Positions 35,004-43,861 of a stretch of 64,000 bases of DNA are shown here, one piece after another. Origin of the DNA: Bdellovibrionia bacterium. GTDB taxonomy: Bacteria; Bdellovibrionota; Bdellovibrionia; Bdellovibrionales; JAGQZY01. The stretch lies in NCBI GenBank assembly GCA_030424715.1, contig JAUHWH010000005.1, positions 124,001 through 188,000 of the forward strand. Direction: 5' to 3'. A program made the position numbers and the translations under genes. The notes below the pieces were generated by a model. The model saw only the letters and a list, made by a program, of their open reading frames with translations, was not told the DNA's origin and ran no database searches. How positions within the stretch are numbered: position 1 is the first letter of the stretch; each line of letters opens with the position of its first letter.

Positions 35004-35779
35004 TTCGAAGCCTCATTCTGATGATCTGTGCCGGCGCCCTTCTCTCTTGTGAACGAGAACCGGTACCGACGACTTATGGCCCACCAACCACAGAGTCAGC
35101 CATCAAAAGCGCTCGAGATAGAATGATTGCAAAACTCAACCCTTACACCATACAACAAGGGCAACGGGTTCATAGCATTGAATCACAGCAGGTTATAAGC
35201 TCACAGTCTCCCGTCAAACTACTGAGCAAGGAATGGGTGACCGAGGTGGTCGACGTTAGCGAGCTGGAAACCGAACGTTCGTTGACGACTCACAAAACGG
35301 TGACCGACAAGCTCTGGGATAAAGACTTCATTTATAAATTTAAAACCGCCTACTCCCTACAAAAAGTGGAATCCTTAGATCTGCTCGATCAATTGGATGA
35401 AAAACGCTTGCACCTCTCATCGACTGTTGCCAACCTGGCCGAGGCCAATGGCATAGAGAAGGCAACCGTTAAAGGCTTTGGCTATTCCAACTTGTCTGAG
35501 CGACGCGTGACTCTTGTCCCTCCCCAACTCGTGAAAGAGGCCGAAAACTGCAAGGGCTTGCCTGGCTGCCGAATTGAAGCCGATCAACTGACCTACGACA
35601 TTGTTTTTTTATTGGACGACGGCACCACCCAAACCTTCAACATCGAATGGCTGGTAAGTAACCAAGTGCCATTTTTTGCTGGGCTCCTCAAGGACTGCAA
35701 CACCACGGTCGCCAAAATTGAGAGCCTCCGCGTTCTCGTTAAACGATGCACCGAAGTGGTGGATTTCGACAGCGAGTAG
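35000..35779 (+). CDS. Lipoprotein of unknown function
   Basis: ATG 35000 is chosen because it opens a lipoprotein signal (MIRSLILMICAGALLSCERE, lipobox LLSC, cysteine 17) and overlaps the GNAT stop by 4 bases. 259 residues, highly charged, with a Ser/Thr/Pro linker after the cysteine and mostly helical middle. Four further cysteines in the C-terminal half (AENCKGLPGCRIE, KDCNTT, KRCTE) could make two disulfides. No family recognised. Confidence 0.72.
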   Translation: MIRSLILMICAGALLSCEREPVPTTYGPPTTESAIKSARDRMIAKLNPYTIQQGQRVHSIESQQVISSQSPVKLLSKEWVTEVVDVSELETERSLTTHKTVTDKLWDKDFIYKFKTAYSLQKVESLDLLDQLDEKRLHLSSTVANLAEANGIEKATVKGFGYSNLSERRVTLVPPQLVKEAENCKGLPGCRIEADQLTYDIVFLLDDGTTQTFNIEWLVSNQVPFFAGLLKDCNTTVAKIESLRVLVKRCTEVVDFDSE

Positions 35780-35875
35780 GCCTCGCCTCATCGCCCCCCC
35801 TCCAATACACCCATTGCACAAGCTTGACGTTGAAAACCACGGTCGTCTATGACATCTTAGCAAGTGAGGTGCATC

Positions 35876-36526
35876 ATGAAAAAAATTGCCATCATTCTAT
35901 CAGGCTGTGGGTATAAAGACGGTAGCGAAACAACAGAGGTCATCAGTACGCTCATTTCGGTGAGCCGCATGGGCGCCGAGTATCAGTGTTTTGCACCTCA
36001 AATTGAGTTCACCGCCACCGACCACAGTACTTCCGAGCCGGGTGAGGCCCGCAACACTTTTGCTGAAAGTGCCCGCCTCTGTCGCGGTCAAATTCAGCCT
36101 CTCGAAGACTTACACAGCGAAGAGTTCGATGCCCTAATCCTACCCGGCGGTTTTGGTGCCGCTCTTCATCTTTGTGACTGGGCAGCCAAAGGGGCGCGGG
36201 CCACAGTACTTCCCGCTATCGAGAAGACCATTCAAGAGTTCAACCAGCAAGACAAACCCATCGGAGCCATGTGCATTGCTCCCGTCTTACTGGCAAAAGT
36301 GTTAGGCTCTAAAGAAATCACCGTTACTATCGGAAACGACAAAGAAACCACCCAAGAGATTGAAAAAACCGGTGCCATACATGAAGAGTGCAAGGTTGAT
36401 GACTTCGTCACCGACCGCGCCCACAAAATTGTGACATCTCCAGCCTACATGTACGACGAGGCACTCCCCCACCTGGTGGCCAAAGGGATCGATGGCTTGG
36501 TTAAAGAAGTTGTGGAGATGGCATGA
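35876..36526 (+). CDS. elbB: ElbB/GlyIII-type DJ-1 superfamily protein (isoprenoid biosynthesis-linked)
   Basis: 216 residues from ATG 35876 (GAGG upstream; a GTG at 35864 is less likely). Family features: IAIILSGCGYKDGSETTEVI, FDALILPGGFGAALHL, and the nucleophile elbow GAMCIAPVLLAKVL with its cysteine, followed by AYMYDEALPHLVAKGI. ElbB of E. coli is a DJ-1/PfpI-like protein with glyoxalase activity that was named for an effect on lycopene synthesis. Overlaps ddl by 4 bases (ATGA). Confidence 0.9.
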   Translation: MKKIAIILSGCGYKDGSETTEVISTLISVSRMGAEYQCFAPQIEFTATDHSTSEPGEARNTFAESARLCRGQIQPLEDLHSEEFDALILPGGFGAALHLCDWAAKGARATVLPAIEKTIQEFNQQDKPIGAMCIAPVLLAKVLGSKEITVTIGNDKETTQEIEKTGAIHEECKVDDFVTDRAHKIVTSPAYMYDEALPHLVAKGIDGLVKEVVEMA

Positions 36527-37584
36527 CATCGGTCACTCTAATTTTTGGCGGCCCCAGTGCTGAGCATGATGTTTCTCTGGTTTCAGCAAAAAATATCTAT
36601 CAAGTTCTCAAAACAGCAAACACCACGGTCACGCTCCTCGGGATAACAAAGAATAAAGTTTGGAAACTTGTGCCGGGTGAGGCACTCCTATCCACCTCTT
36701 TTGATAAACCCCTTGATCTAGAAACCTGTGGCACCGAGGTGCAACTTCAAACGGTCGATCAAAAAGTTTTTGTGGTCGACCCACAGACGCCAGATCACCC
36801 GGTGGGTCCTATTGGAGTGGCTCTTCCAGTGATCCACGGCCCTTATGGCGAAGATGGACAGTTGCAAAAAGAGCTCAATGCCATTGGCCTTGAGTTTGTC
36901 GGCAGCGACGACCAGTCCTGCCAAGGTTGCTTTGATAAAGCGAAAACCAAAGACATTCTTAATAGCAAAGGGATTCCGCAAGTCCCCCATATCACCTTCA
37001 GTGATCTAGAACCCAGCTTTAATGAGGTAAAAAGTCAGCTTGGTCTTCCTGTTTTTGTAAAACCTGCCAGTATGGGCTCTTCCATTGGTATTTCAAAAGT
37101 GCGCAACGAAGAGGAGTTCACAAAAGCCATAGCCGAGGCACGTATACATGATAAAAAAATTGTGATCGAACAAGGTGTACAGGCGCGAGAACTTGAGTGT
37201 GCTTTACTCGAAACCGGAAGCAACCTAAAGGTCTCTGGACTGGGAGAAGTGAAGCCCAATCACGAGTTCTACTCTTACGAAGCGAAATACCTCGACCCAT
37301 CAGGGGCGGAACTCATAATCCCCGCTGTTGTGGATGCCGAGATTGTCACAAAAATCCAAGAACTGGCTTTGCAATGCTTTCGTGAACTGGGCTGTCGAGA
37401 TTACGCCCGAGCCGACTTTTTCTTAACCGAGGACGGGACCATCTATTTTAACGAAATTAACACTCACCCGGGCTTTACCAACATCAGTCAGTTCCCAATG
37501 CTTTGGCGCCAGCAAGGGATTGAATACAAAGACCTTATCTTAAAGCTTATTGACCAAGCGACGCTGCGGCAAAAGGATAGGTGA
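36523..37584 (+). CDS. ddl: D-alanine--D-alanine ligase
   Basis: Joins two D-alanines for the peptidoglycan stem. The 353-residue ATP-grasp protein has the family start VTLIFGGPSAEHDVSLVSAKNI, PVIHGPYGEDGQLQ, GSDDQSCQGCFDKAKTKDIL, PVFVKPASMGSSIGISKV, RELECALLE, and FNEINTHPGFTNISQFPMLW. Motif GSDDQSC replaces the usual GSGVLAS, consistent with a Ddl of the VanA/Ddl-B branch or a divergent lineage. Coupled to elbB. Its last 38 bases overlap the 3' end of the convergent CPBP gene. Confidence 0.93.
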   Translation: MTSVTLIFGGPSAEHDVSLVSAKNIYQVLKTANTTVTLLGITKNKVWKLVPGEALLSTSFDKPLDLETCGTEVQLQTVDQKVFVVDPQTPDHPVGPIGVALPVIHGPYGEDGQLQKELNAIGLEFVGSDDQSCQGCFDKAKTKDILNSKGIPQVPHITFSDLEPSFNEVKSQLGLPVFVKPASMGSSIGISKVRNEEEFTKAIAEARIHDKKIVIEQGVQARELECALLETGSNLKVSGLGEVKPNHEFYSYEAKYLDPSGAELIIPAVVDAEIVTKIQELALQCFRELGCRDYARADFFLTEDGTIYFNEINTHPGFTNISQFPMLWRQQGIEYKDLILKLIDQATLRQKDR

Positions 37585-38425
37585 ACAAAAAGGCATGGGC
37601 CAGGTTCACCATAAAATGAATGGCCATCGCGCTTCTCACGTTGCAGGTGTGATAAAAGCACAACCCGTAAAAAATACCGGCCACACTGGAAAGTGCCACG
37701 TAAACGAGGCCTCCAGAAATATGAGCCGCGCCAAACACAAGGGCGCCCAGAAAAATAGCCACTAGATCACCGTACTGCTTGTTTCGCAATTGATGCACCA
37801 GCTGATTCTGAATAAAACGGCGGAAAATCACCTCTTCGGCAAAGCAAACAAAAAAGAAATTATTCACAGCCCAAAGAATCAGGTAGGGGTTGGTATTGGT
37901 TTGCAACTCCACGAATCCCAAACCCAGAGCCATGGGTAACAACACCAAAACGGCGACGGCAAAATACTTGATTATCAAGCCCCATGAAGATCGAAAGGGC
38001 ATCTGCCGCTCCAAGGGGGGCAACAGAGTGAAGAGCACCACTGCCAAATACACCTTATCAAAATTCAAATACATGTCAAAAGCGGCCGAGCCCTGGTTAA
38101 ACACCAATTGATCAAACAACTTTAAATTTTGAATATCCGGAAGATGATGACTCACCATCAAAAAAGCAGACACGACAAAAATAATAAAGCCAACGCCCCT
38201 AAGAAGGTTCGCAAAAAAGTGATTGATCCACACAAAGAGCGCCAGAGGGGCAATCAACATGATTCCTAAAGCCGCGACACCAATAATTTCGTTTAAAAAA
38301 GCAAAAATCAGGGCGGGCACTAGCATGGCTAGAATCCAGCGTTCCCCTTTACCACCTAATGAAAAACAGACTGCCGCAAGCAGAAAAAGGTAGGGAGACA
38401 AAGAGAATAAGGAGATTTCAGTCAT
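37547..38425 (-). CDS. CPBP-family intramembrane metalloprotease
   Basis: 292 residues, about eight hydrophobic segments. The CAAX/CPBP signature is clear: motif 1 FAEEVIFRRFIQ (EExxxR), then GALVFGAAHIS (FxxxH), and ALSSVAGIFYGLCFYHTCNVRSAMAIHFMVN (HxxxN/B). Members cleave prenylated or membrane-linked proteins or protect against bacteriocins; substrate here unknown. Last gene of the PilZ-PilZ-ECH-CPBP operon, overlapping its predecessor by 4 bases. Confidence 0.87.
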   Translation of the reverse strand: MTEISLFSLSPYLFLLAAVCFSLGGKGERWILAMLVPALIFAFLNEIIGVAALGIMLIAPLALFVWINHFFANLLRGVGFIIFVVSAFLMVSHHLPDIQNLKLFDQLVFNQGSAAFDMYLNFDKVYLAVVLFTLLPPLERQMPFRSSWGLIIKYFAVAVLVLLPMALGLGFVELQTNTNPYLILWAVNNFFFVCFAEEVIFRRFIQNQLVHQLRNKQYGDLVAIFLGALVFGAAHISGGLVYVALSSVAGIFYGLCFYHTCNVRSAMAIHFMVNLAHAFLFTYPFAAASLGQ

Positions 38426-39120
38426 TTGAGCTTCTTTAAAAATTGCTTGTGGCGCCCCTCAAACCAAAGTTCTTGAAAAGCAACCGATTGATTGTCTAGA
38501 TTCTTGTGAATGGTAACCCAGTTCTCGGTCCCAAGACTACTAATATCCTTGATCCATTGTGCACAGAGCTGAGACCCGGGCTTATGAAGGGCAATCTGAT
38601 CAACCAGCCCCATCGCCCGCGCCTCGAAGACAGAAAGGGTTTGGGCGGATCGCAACCAACGAGTCACCGGCGAAACTCCCATTCGCTGCGCCAGTCGCTC
38701 ATGACCGCCCCAGCCACAAGTGAGCCCCAATCGACGCTGCCAAAGCCCAAAGAGGCTGGCGGGATGGGCGACAACGAAGTCGAAGCAGGACAAGAGCTCA
38801 ACCCCACCGCCGTAACAAGGGCCTTGCACATAACAAGCCTTGGGGATCGGTAGGTTATAGAAATACTGCAGAACCTCACTGATGCGCTGATGACTGGCCA
38901 GTCCTTCTGATTTCGTTTTCATGTTTTTATAAAAGGGAAGGTCTCCCCCAGAACAAAACGAGGAACCACTGGCCGTAACAAAAACGCCAAGGATCTGAGG
39001 CGCCTGTATTGCCGAATAAAATTCTTCAACCATAGACGGACCAAAGGCGTTGCGCCTTTTAGGATCATCGAGGGTCAAAAATAAAATATCGTCATGTGTT
39101 TCGGTTTTAAGCAACGGCAT
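38422..39120 (-). CDS. Enoyl-CoA hydratase/isomerase family protein
   Basis: 232 residues from ATG 39120, which lies 14 bases inside the upstream PilZ gene; a TTG at 39159 is less likely. The crotonase fold is shown by DDPKRRNAFG, GSSFCSGGDLPFY (oxyanion loop), and YVQGPCYGGGVELLSCFDFVVAHPASLFGLWQRRLGL. The second catalytic glutamate (normally in a PE-LG motif) appears as WQ here, so hydratase activity may be lost; other crotonase reactions remain possible. The final helix is short. Confidence 0.82.
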   Translation of the reverse strand: MPLLKTETHDDILFLTLDDPKRRNAFGPSMVEEFYSAIQAPQILGVFVTASGSSFCSGGDLPFYKNMKTKSEGLASHQRISEVLQYFYNLPIPKACYVQGPCYGGGVELLSCFDFVVAHPASLFGLWQRRLGLTCGWGGHERLAQRMGVSPVTRWLRSAQTLSVFEARAMGLVDQIALHKPGSQLCAQWIKDISSLGTENWVTIHKNLDNQSVAFQELWFEGRHKQFLKKLK

Positions 39121-39796
39121 AGTCGAGTAGATATTTGTACACAGCTTTTTGTGATACAAACTCTAGACCAGCCTCTTCTTTGCTGTCACCTTCTTTTTTG
39201 AGCCAAACAACTCGAGCACTCATTGTTCGCTCTTTCTTTATTTTATCAAAATTGAAGTGCAATCTTAGGAGATCACCTTTTTTGAGTCCCTGCAGCTGCC
39301 CCTCGATTCGCACTCCACTTTTAGAAATATTATTGATGATGGTGTCCATCTTCAGGTCAGAACTGTAGGCTTCAAGTGTCGCGTTCTCACGCACATTGAA
39401 CCTATGATCGCGACGCTGGCGCATTTGTTCTACATTGATACAGTTTTTAGCCATCCCGACCAACTGAGTGCCTTCGTAAGGTTTGGAGAGATGAAAAAGG
39501 TTTCTTACGCTAGCAATTTCAGAGACGTCAAAACTGCTGTGAAGCTGTCCGAGAGCCAGAACGGGTCCCATGTAGCCCATCTGTCGCAACTGCACGACAA
39601 AGGGAAAAATCATTTTACTTAAATGTTGGGTATCAAAAACCAGTAGACTCAGTTGACCATCGATAGCGGCCTCGAGATAATTCGGTTTCACCATTGATAG
39701 AACAAGTTGCGGAAAGTCACCCTGAAGCTCCTGTAACTCTTGCTTTATAGTTTGTAAACGGCCTTGATCGTAGCCTACGACAATCAGCTTCAACAC
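39107..39796 (-). CDS. PilZ-domain c-di-GMP effector with degenerate receiver domain
   Basis: 229 residues. GTG 39796 is preferred because GAGGGGGA lies upstream and the product then aligns end-to-end with its neighbour (MLKLIVVGYDQ... versus MLDVLIASRNE...). Residues 1-120 resemble a response-regulator receiver but lack the acidic pocket and phospho-aspartate. Residues 125-229 are a PilZ domain with the c-di-GMP motif RRDHR (RxxxR) and NISKSG ([D/N]xSxxG). It would sense c-di-GMP and pass the signal to a partner; in predators c-di-GMP controls motility and host-invasion switches. 97 bases after its paralogue. Confidence 0.85.
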   Translation of the reverse strand: MLKLIVVGYDQGRLQTIKQELQELQGDFPQLVLSMVKPNYLEAAIDGQLSLLVFDTQHLSKMIFPFVVQLRQMGYMGPVLALGQLHSSFDVSEIASVRNLFHLSKPYEGTQLVGMAKNCINVEQMRQRRDHRFNVRENATLEAYSSDLKMDTIINNISKSGVRIEGQLQGLKKGDLLRLHFNFDKIKKERTMSARVVWLKKEGDSKEEAGLEFVSQKAVYKYLLDYAVA

Positions 39797-39893
39797 TTCG
39801 TCCCCCTCGTGCTTCACCCATTTTTCAACCTACAGAATACCTGATTCTTCTCAACTGTCGCAAATTGAGGTCTCAAAATGATACACTTATTTT

Positions 39894-40580
39894 CTAAATA
39901 CCACCCAAAATCGACTCGTACACTTTTGATTTCGAGATAAACTTTAAACCAGCACAGCGATCCACGGTGCCCACATCTCCCTGGGTCCAAACAACTTCTG
40001 CTGACATGGTGTGGTTCTTTTTAAGTTCGTCGAGCTCAAAACAAACCCGCAAAAGATCACCACGGGATATATCATCCAGCTCTCCCACGATATGTGCGCC
40101 ACCTTTCGATATGTTTGATATCACCGAATCGGACGCAAAATCCTTGTTATAGGATTCGAGATGAGCCTTCTGCTTGGTATCGAACCGCCGAAAACGACGC
40201 TGCATGACCTTGGTCTCGTTGAGATACTTCAAGGCAATGCCCTGTAAGTCTTTGTTTTCATAGGGCTTTTCTATAATCGTGACATTCTGGAGATCGGCAA
40301 ATCGATCTATCACCTGTGGATCCGGTATTTTGACTAACAAAAGGATGGGGCCCAAGTAACCCAAAGAGCGCCAGTGGGTAATATTGTTCCTCATCGAGGA
40401 ATTAAAGTGTTGGCTGTTATAAACCAACAGATTGAACCGACCGTCGAGAACAGACGGTAAACTGGCTGGCCTTGTGCTAGTGAATTTCACAGCGCCCAGT
40501 TTATCTATAATAGGAGACAACTTTTTTTCGATTAAGGAGTTGTCAGCTTCATTTCGACTGGCAATTAGAACATCGAGCAT
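39894..40580 (-). CDS. PilZ-domain c-di-GMP effector with degenerate receiver domain (paralogue)
   Basis: 228 residues, clearly homologous over the whole length to the preceding gene product: receiver-like N-terminus without phospho-aspartate pocket, then a PilZ domain with RRFRR (RxxxR) and NISKGG. AGAGGA lies before ATG 40580. Head of the operon PilZ-PilZ-ECH-CPBP. The tandem pair looks like an old gene duplication. Confidence 0.86.
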   Translation of the reverse strand: MLDVLIASRNEADNSLIEKKLSPIIDKLGAVKFTSTRPASLPSVLDGRFNLLVYNSQHFNSSMRNNITHWRSLGYLGPILLLVKIPDPQVIDRFADLQNVTIIEKPYENKDLQGIALKYLNETKVMQRRFRRFDTKQKAHLESYNKDFASDSVISNISKGGAHIVGELDDISRGDLLRVCFELDELKKNHTMSAEVVWTQGDVGTVDRCAGLKFISKSKVYESILGGI

Positions 40581-40739
40581 GTTTTTTTCCTCTCATTTCA
40601 GAAATAACCTTACTCACTCATTCGGCCCCCGTTACAAGAAAGACGAGGTCTGGTCTCACAATGAAGCATTGTTAGCAAAACTCTTTGCTCAAACACCATT
40701 AAAAGAGGTTTGAAGAAGAGCCCATCAAATAATAAACAA

Positions 40740-40761
40740 AAAGCCCTCAAAAAAGGGCTTT
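40740..40761 (-). terminator. Rho-independent terminator of citrate synthase
   Basis: Arms AAAGCCCT and AGGGCTTT around CAAAAA; on the minus strand followed by TTTTTGTTT. It lies 27 bases after the gltA stop. Confidence 0.85.
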
Positions 40762-40788
40762 GGGAAACTCTAAAATGTTTTTTAAGAA

Positions 40789-41916
40789 TTAACGGGATTC
40801 TATGGGCGTGTAGGTCTGGTTGACCTTACCATCCCATTGCCCGCGGGGGCGATAAATCCTATTTTTCGAATACTGTTCTAGGATATGAGCAATCCATCCC
40901 GTCACACGGGAAACAGCAAAGATGGGAGTGAAAATATCCAACGGAATACCCATCGCATAATAAACACTGGCGGAGTAAAAATCGACATTGGGCAACAAAC
41001 CTTTGCGCTCTTCCATCTCTTTATCAAGAATCGTCGACATCTTGAACCACTGAGGCTCACTAGAGGCCTCGGTCATCTCTTTACTCATTGAACGCAGAAT
41101 CTTTGCGCGAGGATCGCCATTTTTATAGACTCTGTGGCCGAATCCCATAATTTTTCTTTTTTCAGCTAAGGCGGTATCGAGCCAAGCACTGATATTATCC
41201 TCAGAACCAATCTCTTTAAGAGTTCTCATCACCTGCTCATTGGCCCCACCGTGCAAAGGGCCTTTAAGAGCACCAATGCCGCTGACGATGGCCGAATGCA
41301 TGTCACTTAATGAAGAGGCCACCACTCGTGTCGAGAATGCCGAACAATTCAACTCGTGGTCGGCGTGCAGTAGCAAACAAGTGTCAAAAACCTTCACCAT
41401 GTCGGTGCTCGGCTCAGAACCATTGAGCATATAAAGAAAGTTCCACGCGATACTTTTATCTGCTTTCGGAGCCACTAAGTCTTTACCTGCACGAAGTCGG
41501 CAGAACGTGGCAACTAAGGTGGCCATCTTCGCCGACAAACGAATGGCTTTGCGATGATTGGCCTCGTCACTCATGTCATTGGCATCCGCATCCCAAAGCC
41601 CCATTGTGGAAACGGCCGTTCTCAACCAAGCCATGGGATGAACATCGGTGGGCAAAACTTTTAATGCGGAAATAAGATCGGGCTCCAGCGCCACCTCTCT
41701 ACCGAAATCGGCATTTAGCTTGGCAAGCTCTTCTTTCTTTGGCAGGCGATTGTTCCAGAGGAGAAACACGGTCTCTTCGAAACTCGAGTTCGCAGCCAGG
41801 TCCTCGATGGTGTATCCCCGATAACTGAGGGTTGCATCCACAATTGATGAGATTCCTGTCGTACAAGCAATAACACCTTCTAAACCACGATCCACAGCAC
41901 CTTCATAGACTTGCAT
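40789..41916 (-). CDS. gltA: Citrate synthase
   Basis: Condenses oxaloacetate and acetyl-CoA at the TCA entry. From ATG 41916 (AAAGGA upstream) the product is 375 residues; a TTG at 41934 lacks a ribosome site. Catalytic residues are visible: GALKGPLHGGANE (His), GFGHRVYKNGDPR (His), and VDFYSASVYYAMGIP (Asp). Length and the absence of a long N-terminal NADH-regulated extension indicate the Gram-positive/archaeal-like type of citrate synthase; methylcitrate synthase is the close alternative. Monocistronic. Confidence 0.94.
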   Translation of the reverse strand: MQVYEGAVDRGLEGVIACTTGISSIVDATLSYRGYTIEDLAANSSFEETVFLLWNNRLPKKEELAKLNADFGREVALEPDLISALKVLPTDVHPMAWLRTAVSTMGLWDADANDMSDEANHRKAIRLSAKMATLVATFCRLRAGKDLVAPKADKSIAWNFLYMLNGSEPSTDMVKVFDTCLLLHADHELNCSAFSTRVVASSLSDMHSAIVSGIGALKGPLHGGANEQVMRTLKEIGSEDNISAWLDTALAEKRKIMGFGHRVYKNGDPRAKILRSMSKEMTEASSEPQWFKMSTILDKEMEERKGLLPNVDFYSASVYYAMGIPLDIFTPIFAVSRVTGWIAHILEQYSKNRIYRPRGQWDGKVNQTYTPIESR

Positions 41917-42017
41917 ACACCAATCCTTTCGCAAATATACTCTGTTTTACTGGAAAAACGGGGGTGCAATCTAGTGACCGAGCGTTAACTTTTCATCAAA
42001 TTCTTTATAGGAAATAG

Positions 42018-42950
42018 CTAGGCGAGCTTCATGATTCGATCTTTGACTTCGGTTACGATCACCGTAAGATCCTTGGTTTGTGAACTGCTGAATTTTAAGG
42101 CTTGGTAAAAAATCTCATTACGCAGATCATGAACCTCTTTTTTGACGTTCCTTTTGATGATTGAGAGAATCTCATCAATCCCCCACAGATCTCCCTGGTC
42201 ATTATTCAAGGCCAAAAAGCCAGAGGAACAAAAAATAAGCTTATCTTTTGGATTGAGGTCCACCACATGGTTCTCCAGAGAGGGCTCTGAGGCGGTCTCA
42301 CCATTTTTGTAGGGTTCGGGAGTCCCATTTAGCAAAACAATACGTCCTGAGTCGGCTTGGTAGTGAATCGCCAAGGGCTGACCCAAGTTACAATAGGTCA
42401 TCTGGAACTTGCGCCGATCAAAAACTCCGTAAAAAATACCGGCCTCATCGCCCGCCCGGCTCTGAGAGCCGAGTTCACCAAGGATCTCATTCATTACAGT
42501 CAACGGATCATTATTCTTTGAGTCTTCAATCTGATAAGTCAGTTTCATCAAGGCAGACAAAAACAAAGCCGACATCCCGTACCCGGAAGCCGAAGATAGA
42601 AACAGGCCAAAGCGCATTTTGTCGTAATGTTCGAAAATATCAAAATAATCCCCACCAGAAACGGCGCTAGAACTAAACTTCGTGCTAAATTCAAAGCCCT
42701 GAATGTTAGGGAACTCTGTCGGAACCAGGAACTTTTGGATTTTCAAAGACTGCTGCAGCTGGTCATTCACGCGAACGATCAGTTTCTCTAACTCTGAATT
42801 GGCCTCTGAAAGTTCTTTTTTATAGATCCTTAAATCTTGATCCTTTTTGCTGAGCTCAGCTTCAAGGTCTTGAATTTTCTTTTCTAAATCTTCTTCGGAT
42901 GACACTCCGCTATTGTCTGGCGCCGAGCCGGGCCTGTCAATAAATGTCAA
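42018..42950 (-). CDS. Degenerate SpoIIE/RsbU-type PP2C phosphatase with coiled coil
   Basis: The first 80 residues are a coiled coil (SSEEDLEKKIQDLEAELSKK, EANSELEKLIVRVNDQLQQ), as in RsbU-type output proteins. The rest follows the PP2C/SpoIIE fold, but metal ligands are lost: GGDYFDIF is kept, GDVSGHG reads SSASGYG, TDG/SDG reads SSG, and the final DD-T reads KDLT. Catalysis is therefore unlikely; a protein-binding pseudophosphatase is the best reading. The start is either TTG 42950 (overlapping the divergent gene by 7 bases) or GTG 42905. No anti-sigma or STAS gene is adjacent. Confidence 0.83.
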   Translation of the reverse strand: MTFIDRPGSAPDNSGVSSEEDLEKKIQDLEAELSKKDQDLRIYKKELSEANSELEKLIVRVNDQLQQSLKIQKFLVPTEFPNIQGFEFSTKFSSSAVSGGDYFDIFEHYDKMRFGLFLSSASGYGMSALFLSALMKLTYQIEDSKNNDPLTVMNEILGELGSQSRAGDEAGIFYGVFDRRKFQMTYCNLGQPLAIHYQADSGRIVLLNGTPEPYKNGETASEPSLENHVVDLNPKDKLIFCSSGFLALNNDQGDLWGIDEILSIIKRNVKKEVHDLRNEIFYQALKFSSSQTKDLTVIVTEVKDRIMKLA

Positions 42951-43861
42951 AGCTCAACGACTTTAGGATTGCAAAAAATGCCAGATCCGCTTTAATTCCA
43001 ACCATGGTTACGGGGGAATTAGACACCGCAAGGTCAACAAAGCCGATTTTAATGCTGAAGGAGCAGGCCCAACTGATCCTTGAGATCTGCCATTTCACCC
43101 AAGACCTCAACCCTCTCTGGGAAACCCGAACCACCTTGAAGAGGCTGAAAAGTCTAAGCCAACCCATTGTTCGCGAAGTCCATGACCTGGAATCAGACGA
43201 AGAGAAGTTCGAACACCTCATCCAATATTTTTTTAAAAACCTGCAATTCAAACAAAAAGATAAAGACATCGATCTTATGGGCTGCTTTTTGCCCCAAGTT
43301 CTGTCATCCAAACAAGGCCCAACACCTTTGCTGATGTTGCTGTTTTGCACTCTCTGTGAGGAAGCTGGGATACGGGCCCAAGTCACCAGCTGTCGACGGC
43401 GCTATCTGCTAAAAGTGCAACTGGATGGTCGGGCTCACATCGTAGACTTTGGGAGAGCCTGCCAAAAACTCGCGCCCTACGAAATTGTGGAATTGATAAA
43501 CCGAGGCTTCGACTTCTCAGCCGGCTGCATGCAGTCCGACTGCCTAGTGGTTGAATACCTAAGCCTTTTCAAAACCTTGTCGCGGCAAGAGCACAAGTTA
43601 CAAATACTCTCCATCGTGCATAGCTATCTGATGCGCTATCAACCATTCAACCTAAAGCACCTGTCGGAACGGGCTTTAGTGGCTTACGAGACGGGAGACT
43701 ACAAAACAGCCGTCGACGACATTCGCAGCTATTTTCAATACAAACAGCCCGAATTTACGAATCTAAATTTAAAAAGAATTTACAAGCTGGCGTTAAAAAG
43801 AACGCGCCACTCAGAGCGCCAAACTCCCAATACTTTCGGTGATTCTGTAGAACGTCTGTGA
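42944..43861 (+). CDS. SirB1-like protein (transglutaminase-like fold, TPR tail)
   Basis: 305 residues. The middle part (QKDKDIDLMGCFLPQVLSSKQGPTPLLMLLFCTLCEEAGIRAQVT) resembles the SirB1/transglutaminase-like domain, and the C-terminal part (ALVAYETGDYKTAVDDIRSYFQY) a TPR-like repeat. The transglutaminase triad is not visible. ATG 42944 overlaps the divergent phosphatase start; downstream ATGs at 43004 or 43052 are possible. The end overlaps the convergent membrane-protein gene by 51 bases. Function unknown; context suggests a role with the divergent signalling gene. Confidence 0.68.
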   Translation: MSKLNDFRIAKNARSALIPTMVTGELDTARSTKPILMLKEQAQLILEICHFTQDLNPLWETRTTLKRLKSLSQPIVREVHDLESDEEKFEHLIQYFFKNLQFKQKDKDIDLMGCFLPQVLSSKQGPTPLLMLLFCTLCEEAGIRAQVTSCRRRYLLKVQLDGRAHIVDFGRACQKLAPYEIVELINRGFDFSAGCMQSDCLVVEYLSLFKTLSRQEHKLQILSIVHSYLMRYQPFNLKHLSERALVAYETGDYKTAVDDIRSYFQYKQPEFTNLNLKRIYKLALKRTRHSERQTPNTFGDSVERL

